A stretch of 64,000 nt of DNA from Ectobacillus panaciterrae DSM 19096 (GTDB lineage: Bacteria; Bacillota; Bacilli; Bacillales; Bacillaceae_G). The position numbers were made by a program, and so were the translations under genes. This document shows, one piece after another, positions 59,303 to 64,000 of the stretch; the first letter of the stretch is position 1; every line of letters begins with the position of its first letter. The stretch spans positions 124,001 through 188,000 of the forward strand of contig NZ_AUMR01000004.1 of the NCBI RefSeq assembly GCF_000430785.1, read 5' to 3'. The notes beneath the pieces were generated by a model. The model made no database searches. It was given only the letters and a program-made list of their open reading frames with translations, and was not told where the DNA came from.

Positions 59303-61405
59303 TTATCTTTCCAATAGCTCTAATTGACTATGTACAATCGGCTCATGTTCTGTACGTTGCACATAATGATAATTTCCTTCTTGGTCTTGCTCACGAGCTT
59401 TTACATTGTCAGCCAACCACAGTGACAGCCATGTTTGAACTCGCTTTTTCAAACGACAATCAAAAATGGGAAAAAGAATTTCTACACGATTTACCATGTT
59501 TCGTGTCATCATATCAGCAGACGAAAAAAAGATTTTTTGTTCACCATTATGATGAAAATAATAGATACGACTATGTTCCAAAAAGCGACCAAGGATACTG
59601 CGTACTGTAATATTTTCACTAACCCCTTTTATACCAGGTCTTAAAAAACAAATGCCCCGTACAATAAGATCGATTTTCACCCCTGCACTCGAGGCTTCAT
59701 AGAGCTTCTTAATTAAGATTTTATCCGTTAGTGAGTTCATTTTCGCGATAATATGGCCATTTTGATATCTGTTATGGAACATAATTTCCTGATTAATCAA
59801 CGAAATAAAGTCATTTCGAATATCAAATGGTGCTACTGATAAATGGTGATAGGTTGATTTTTCCATATAACCACTTAAATAATTAAAAAAATTCGTGGCA
59901 TCGATTCCGATTTTGCGATTCGCTGTGATTAAACTTACGTCTGTATATATCTTAGCTGTTGCATCATTGTAGTTACCTGTTCCTAAATGAACAAACTGTT
60001 CAATTCGTCCGTATTTATGACGCACAATGAGTGTAATTTTACTATGTGTTTTTAAGTGCGCTATTCCATATATCACATGACATCCTGCTTGTTCCAGTTC
60101 TTTTGCCCAATGCACGTTATTTTCTTCATCAAATCTGGCTTTCAATTCCACTAAAACGGTTACCTGTTTTCCATTTTCCGCTGCGCGTTTCAATGCCTGA
60201 ATAATGGCAGAATCACCACTGACACGGTATAAGGTTTGCTTAATCGCTAATACATCTGGATCGTCAGCGGCATCTGAGATAAAATCCACTACTGGTTCAA
60301 ACGATTCGTATGGATGGTGAAGAAGAATGTCTTGTTCTAATGCTTTTTCAAAAATGTTTTCACCAGGCTCTATATCTTGTGGTGACTTCGGAATAAAGGT
60401 TTCATCAGTAAGATGTTCATGTGTTGTTTCAATACATTTATAGAATGAAAATAAAAAGGTTAAATCAAGCGAACCCTCGATCATATATATGTCCTTTTCA
60501 TGAATTTCAAGTTCTTCCTGTAAATATTTTAACAGATTTGGATCGTAACCAGGACCTTGGATTTCAAGCCGAACCTCAGCCCCCCATCTTCGTTTCTTTA
60601 ATTCTTTTTCAATTTCAAGAAGTAAATCACTTGCCTCGGCTTCATGGATAGTCAAATCTGCATTTCTTGTAGCACGGAACGGGGTTACACTTTTGACAGT
60701 AAATCCTTTAAATAATTTATATATAAAATATGCGATTATATCCTCTAACAAGACAAATATTCTTGTTTCGGGGGTATCTGGCAATTCTACAAAACGCTGT
60801 AATATAGCTGGTACTTGTACAAGTGCTAATTTTCCCCTTAATTGTCCAATTTTCATATTTTTTTCTTCCGTTTCCTCAATTACAACTGCTAAATTTAAAC
60901 TTTTGCTTAATGGCTTTGGAAATGGACGATACGCATCAATAGCCATTGGAGTTAAAACGGGGAAAATTTGTGTATCAAAATACGTTTCCAAAAAGGACAG
61001 CTTCTCTTTACTTGCTTCCTCCATTGAAATAATGGAAACACCTTCGTCTTCCAGTTTAGGGAGAAGGCAGTCTTTATATATCCGACATTGCAATTCAGTC
61101 ATTTCATATGTTTTTTGAGAGATGAGAGACAGTTGTTCTTTGGGAGTCACGCCAGCTTTATTTTCTGATTTCTTAAATCCTGCCTTAACTTGATCTTTTA
61201 ACCCTGCTGCACGAATCATAAAAAATTCATCTAAATTCGAGCTGAAAATCGCGAGAAATTTAAATCGTTCTAATAAAGGGTTTCTTTCATCGATTGCCTC
61301 TTCCAACACGCGTTCATTAAATGCTAACCAACTTAATTCACGATTGTTATAGTATATAGGATTATCTAGATTATTTGTTTCCCCTACCACAATAGCTTCT
61401 TTCAT
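59303..61405 (-). CDS. ppk: Polyphosphate kinase (PPK1)
   Basis: A 700-aa enzyme making inorganic polyphosphate from ATP. Domains: N-terminal helical (NRELSWLAFNERVLEEA, SSNLDEFFMIR), head domain, and two phospholipase-D-like C-terminal domains. The phosphorylated His is in GIAHLKTHSK (His454). The second catalytic region is RGICFLRPGIKG. Start ATG at 61405 with GGATGGG upstream. No ppx exopolyphosphatase gene is adjacent within the window. Confidence 0.95.
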   Translation of the reverse strand: MKEAIVVGETNNLDNPIYYNNRELSWLAFNERVLEEAIDERNPLLERFKFLAIFSSNLDEFFMIRAAGLKDQVKAGFKKSENKAGVTPKEQLSLISQKTYEMTELQCRIYKDCLLPKLEDEGVSIISMEEASKEKLSFLETYFDTQIFPVLTPMAIDAYRPFPKPLSKSLNLAVVIEETEEKNMKIGQLRGKLALVQVPAILQRFVELPDTPETRIFVLLEDIIAYFIYKLFKGFTVKSVTPFRATRNADLTIHEAEASDLLLEIEKELKKRRWGAEVRLEIQGPGYDPNLLKYLQEELEIHEKDIYMIEGSLDLTFLFSFYKCIETTHEHLTDETFIPKSPQDIEPGENIFEKALEQDILLHHPYESFEPVVDFISDAADDPDVLAIKQTLYRVSGDSAIIQALKRAAENGKQVTVLVELKARFDEENNVHWAKELEQAGCHVIYGIAHLKTHSKITLIVRHKYGRIEQFVHLGTGNYNDATAKIYTDVSLITANRKIGIDATNFFNYLSGYMEKSTYHHLSVAPFDIRNDFISLINQEIMFHNRYQNGHIIAKMNSLTDKILIKKLYEASSAGVKIDLIVRGICFLRPGIKGVSENITVRSILGRFLEHSRIYYFHHNGEQKIFFSSADMMTRNMVNRVEILFPIFDCRLKKRVQTWLSLWLADNVKAREQDQEGNYHYVQRTEHEPIVHSQLELLER

Positions 61406-61802
61406 TACAAATTCCCATCCTTTAATTCACGTTGTAAATCCAAATTTTATTAAATTTATACATTTTTATATTTAGTTTATATAGATTAATAAAATTCATT
61501 TTAACACCAAAAAATTTATTGTAAATATAAAATTAAAGAGTTTTTAGGATTATCGTTGCTAAACAAGAACAACATCACATTTACAAATATATATGAGTGA
61601 ATAAAAAAAACGTCTTTCTATAAGCACACATAAATACCCATTCATTTCCTTTTTATTTATTTCATAGTAATTCCTGAAACATGAATAATATAAACATTAA
61701 GATTCAATTACAGATTTCTTAACAAAGGATGAAATTGCTATTTATTCATTATTGATGATACAATATTCATTATGAAATCTACATAATGATAGTGTAATAA
61801 AC
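61406..61802. other. AT-rich gap upstream of ppk
   Basis: About 400 nt, strongly AT-rich, without a coding frame. It should hold the ppk promoter. No c-di-AMP (ydaO-type) riboswitch consensus was seen before the KimA-like fragment that follows. Confidence 0.4.
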
Positions 61803-61962
61803 ATGTTTTCAGCATTTAAACGATTCTTAATAGGAAGACATCTAAAATCAACCGCCTTAGGCGAACAAAAACTAAACATATTAAAGGCTTTGGCTATTTT
61901 GTCTTCTGCCGCTCTTTCTTCCACAGCTTACGGAACCGAGCAAATTTTGTTGTTACTTGTTC
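61803..61962 (+). pseudogene. N-terminal fragment of a KimA/YdaO-type APC transporter
   Basis: The frame from ATG at 61803 reads MFSAFKRFLIGRHLKSTALG, EQKLNILKALAILSSAALSS and TAYGTEQILLLLV, then loses resemblance. This is the N-terminal 50 or so residues of the KimA family of potassium/proton symporters (about 600 aa), where relatives have LSSDALSSVAYGTEQIL. The conserved Asp of SSDAL is Ala here. The frame ends 70 codons on. There is no clear ribosome site. The remaining 550 codons are absent, so this is a deletion remnant. Confidence 0.75.
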
Positions 61963-62030
61963 ATTCACTATACTTCAATTTTAAAGCTATACAACTACAT
62001 TTTCATTACTATTAAAAAGGTGGATTAGAC

Positions 62031-63368
62031 ATGGCACAACAACATCTGAAACGCGAACTGCAGCCGCGCCACATCAGACTTATGGCAATAGGCGGGATGA
62101 TTGGGACGGGAATTTTCAAAGGAAGTGCAGATACGATTTCAGCCGCAGGACCCGGCATCATTTTTTCTTATTTATTTGCAGGATTTCTTCTACTCATTGT
62201 TATGACCGCATTAGCGGAAATGGCTATTGCTTATCCAGGTTTAAACATTCAAGGGATGATTCAAAAAGCTTTCGGTTCTCGTTTCTCCTTTGTCATCGGT
62301 TGGCTCTACTGGGTTGACTGGATTTTGGTTATTATTGTTGAGATTTTGGCAGGTGCAAGCTTTTTGCAATACTGGCTCCCATCTGCTCCGTTATGGCTGC
62401 TCAGTTTAGCATGTACTGCACTGATTGTCGCGATTAATTTAATTAGCGTCAAACTTTACGGTGAAATCGAATTTTGGCTTGCGAGCATCAAAATCATTAC
62501 GCTTATTTTATTTATTTTGCTTGGCTTCGCCTTATTATTTGGACTCATTCCTAATCATGAAGCAGTCTATTTTGAAAACTATACCAGTCACGGCGGATTC
62601 CTTCCAAAAGGATGGGGAAGTGTTTTCACCTCCCTCTTAATAGTAGTCTTTTCTTTTGGAGGTTCAGAATTAATCGGGGTGACTGTAACAGAAACAAAAA
62701 ACGTGGAACAGACGCTTCCTAAAGTAATAAAAGGGGTTATGTTCCGAGTAATTTTATTTTACACATTACCTATTCTTGTTATCAGCGGGCTCATCCCTTG
62801 GAACGAAATAGGAAAGCAAGGGAGTCCTTTCGTACAGGTTTTCTCTGCAACTGGATTACAAGGTGTAGCGCATATTATGAACTTTGTTTTATTGACCGCT
62901 GTGCTATCGGCTGCCAATTCAGGAATGTATGCTACTTCCCGCGTGTTGTATTCGCTGGCGCAAAATAACGAAGCCCCCGCTCTATTCTCCCGCCTTACTA
63001 AGCGCGGTGTTCCTATCTGGGGGATTCTTGTCAGCTGCATCGGCTTGTTGATTGGAGCTTTTGTTGCGTTCCTTACACCAGAGCATGTCTTTGCCTATTT
63101 GATGTCCATTCCGGGCTTTACTGTTTTGTTTATTTGGACTAGCATCTGCCTTGCACAATTCAAGTTGCGCAAACAGTATCCTAAAATCCCGCATTTTCAC
63201 GTGTGGTTATTCCCGTACAGCACTTTATTTGCAGCAGCAGCCTTGGCAATTATTTTTATCTTCTTCTTGTTCAACGCAGGCAATATAATTAACTCCATTG
63301 TATGCGCAAGTATTCTCATCCTTTTATCTCTTCTGTCCGTTCTGGTTGGAAGAAAGGAATCGAAATAA
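62031..63368 (+). CDS. Amino-acid permease (APC superfamily, AAT type)
   Basis: A 445-aa protein with 12 predicted helices. It opens with the AAT-family signature RELQPRHIRLMAIGGMIGTGIFKGSADTI, then PG, FSFGGSELIGVTVTETKN and the SAANSGMYATSRVLYSLA motif. It imports an amino acid with protons; the substrate cannot be told from sequence. Start ATG at 62031 after AAAAGGTGG. It follows the KimA-like remnant by 70 nt but is unrelated to it within the superfamily. Confidence 0.9.
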   Translation: MAQQHLKRELQPRHIRLMAIGGMIGTGIFKGSADTISAAGPGIIFSYLFAGFLLLIVMTALAEMAIAYPGLNIQGMIQKAFGSRFSFVIGWLYWVDWILVIIVEILAGASFLQYWLPSAPLWLLSLACTALIVAINLISVKLYGEIEFWLASIKIITLILFILLGFALLFGLIPNHEAVYFENYTSHGGFLPKGWGSVFTSLLIVVFSFGGSELIGVTVTETKNVEQTLPKVIKGVMFRVILFYTLPILVISGLIPWNEIGKQGSPFVQVFSATGLQGVAHIMNFVLLTAVLSAANSGMYATSRVLYSLAQNNEAPALFSRLTKRGVPIWGILVSCIGLLIGAFVAFLTPEHVFAYLMSIPGFTVLFIWTSICLAQFKLRKQYPKIPHFHVWLFPYSTLFAAAALAIIFIFFLFNAGNIINSIVCASILILLSLLSVLVGRKESK

Positions 63369-63431
63369 TGACCCTTAGCTTAAAAAGGAGCATTATTTTA
63401 TATTTACAGTAAAATGAGCAATAAGAAAGAA

Positions 63432-63462
63432 GAAAAAAAGCCGTGTGAAACGGCTTTTTTTC
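63432..63462 (+). terminator. Terminator after the permease gene
   Basis: AAAAAAAGCCG, TGTGAAA loop, CGGCTTTTTTT. Confidence 0.85.
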
Positions 63463-63829
63463 TGTCTCCTGCCTCTGCAACACAGTTTGCTTTCTTTCTC
63501 TTAATCAATACTTGATTTTCCCTCTTATCAGTACGCAGCAGTTCAAAATTCCCAAACATGTGCATACAAACAAAAAAACAAAACGTCTACAAAGGCGTTT
63601 TGTTTATAAAATTAGAAATTTCTTATATATTTTTCATTCTTCCATCATCATTCTTTCATTTCGCTCCAACATTCCTGTTTTACACTAAGAACCAGTAAGA
63701 CATGACGAAGTGATACAACAGCAACATCATCACTTCCAAATTCGAGTGAAAGGAAGCTTCGTGCTTGTTTCTTTCCTCTTATTTACTCCATTACATGAGA
63801 AAGATTACTCTCAGGCAGGAGGTGAAAAT
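63463..63829. other. Gene-free gap before the last gene
   Basis: No ORF of note. A hairpin ACAAAACG/CGTTTTGT lies at 63579-63603 with A and T runs, perhaps a second terminator. Nothing else seen. Confidence 0.4.
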
Positions 63830-64000
63830 ATGAAAAAGAAAGGGAAGAAACACAAGAGATTACGTTGGTTGAAATGGTTCTTCATCCTTCCGCTTTTTAT
63901 CGCTATTATGTTCTTTGGATTACATAGCATAAAAATGGAGAAATGGGCTCACGAGAAACAACGATCTGAACATGCAATTCTTTCCCAAATAGAGGGACAA
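63830..64000 (+). CDS. Unidentified membrane-anchored protein, 5' part only
   Basis: The frame runs off the window after 57 codons. Start MKKKGKKHKRLRWLKW is strongly basic. One hydrophobic helix follows (FFILPLFIAIMFFGLH), then a polar, charged region (KMEKWAHEKQRSEHAIL). This is the layout of a type II membrane protein with its main domain outside, such as a cell-wall enzyme, but the part seen does not identify a family. The ATG follows a very strong GCAGGAGGTGA site. Confidence 0.8.
   Translation, partial: MKKKGKKHKRLRWLKWFFILPLFIAIMFFGLHSIKMEKWAHEKQRSEHAILSQIEGQ

Noticed and set aside
61406-61802. Possible ydaO-type c-di-AMP riboswitch before the KimA-like fragment
   Set aside because: The conserved GC-rich blocks of that riboswitch are not present; the region is plain AT-rich DNA.

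Overview
The window is a stretch of chromosome from a low-GC, endospore-forming, competence-gene-bearing Firmicute of the genus Bacillus in the wide sense. Gene order from ispG to sigK follows the yqe/yqf/com region of B. subtilis almost gene by gene. Several proteins (IspG, IspH, SigA, YqfC, a VrrA-type YqfQ) read very close to the B. cereus group. The absence of glyQS between recO and ccpN also fits that clade. No species is claimed.

Layout. 1-8400: a CAT-anticodon tRNA, a DUF1189 membrane protein, yqfZ, ispG, zur, yqfU, yqfT, nfo, cshB and the repeat-rich yqfQ/vrrA. 8400-18500: ispH, yqfO-trmK, cccA, then the macromolecular-synthesis operon yqxD(broken)-dnaG-sigA, then yqzL-recO and ccpN-ppsR. 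18500-26150: era, cdd, dgkA, ybeY, pgpH, phoH, yqfDC, yqeY and rpsU, almost all leftward. 26600-36700: deoC, then hrcA-grpE-dnaK-dnaJ-prmA-rsmE-mtaB behind a CIRCE operator, then hemW. 36700-46100: lepA, yqxA, gpr, rpsT, holA, yqzM and the late competence genes comEC/EB/EA. 46100-52700: comER, then yqeG-yqeH-aroE-yhbY-nadD-yqeK-rsfS-yqeM, with sda divergent from yqeG and a DnaA-box cluster between them. 52700-54500: psd and an uninterrupted sigK. 54600-64000 is accessory: an IS200/IS605-type tnpB element beside gene debris, a thiolase, a 5TM-GGDEF diguanylate cyclase, ppk, a KimA-like N-terminal fragment, an amino-acid permease and the start of an unidentified membrane protein.

The core is housekeeping: isoprenoid synthesis (ispG, ispH), replication and transcription (dnaG, sigA, holA), ribosome and tRNA maturation (era, ybeY, rsfS, yqeH, mtaB, trmK, rsmE, prmA), heat shock, competence and sporulation (gpr, yqfCD, sda, sigK, yqxA). 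The features most worth a second look are two families of dispersed non-coding repeats (one carrying a nested palindromic insert), an in-frame amber codon in yqxD, an unusual ccpN start, a SigK-like promoter in front of the VrrA-type repeat protein, loss of spoIIP from its usual place, and the tnpB/omega-RNA island. No clearly new multi-gene system was found.
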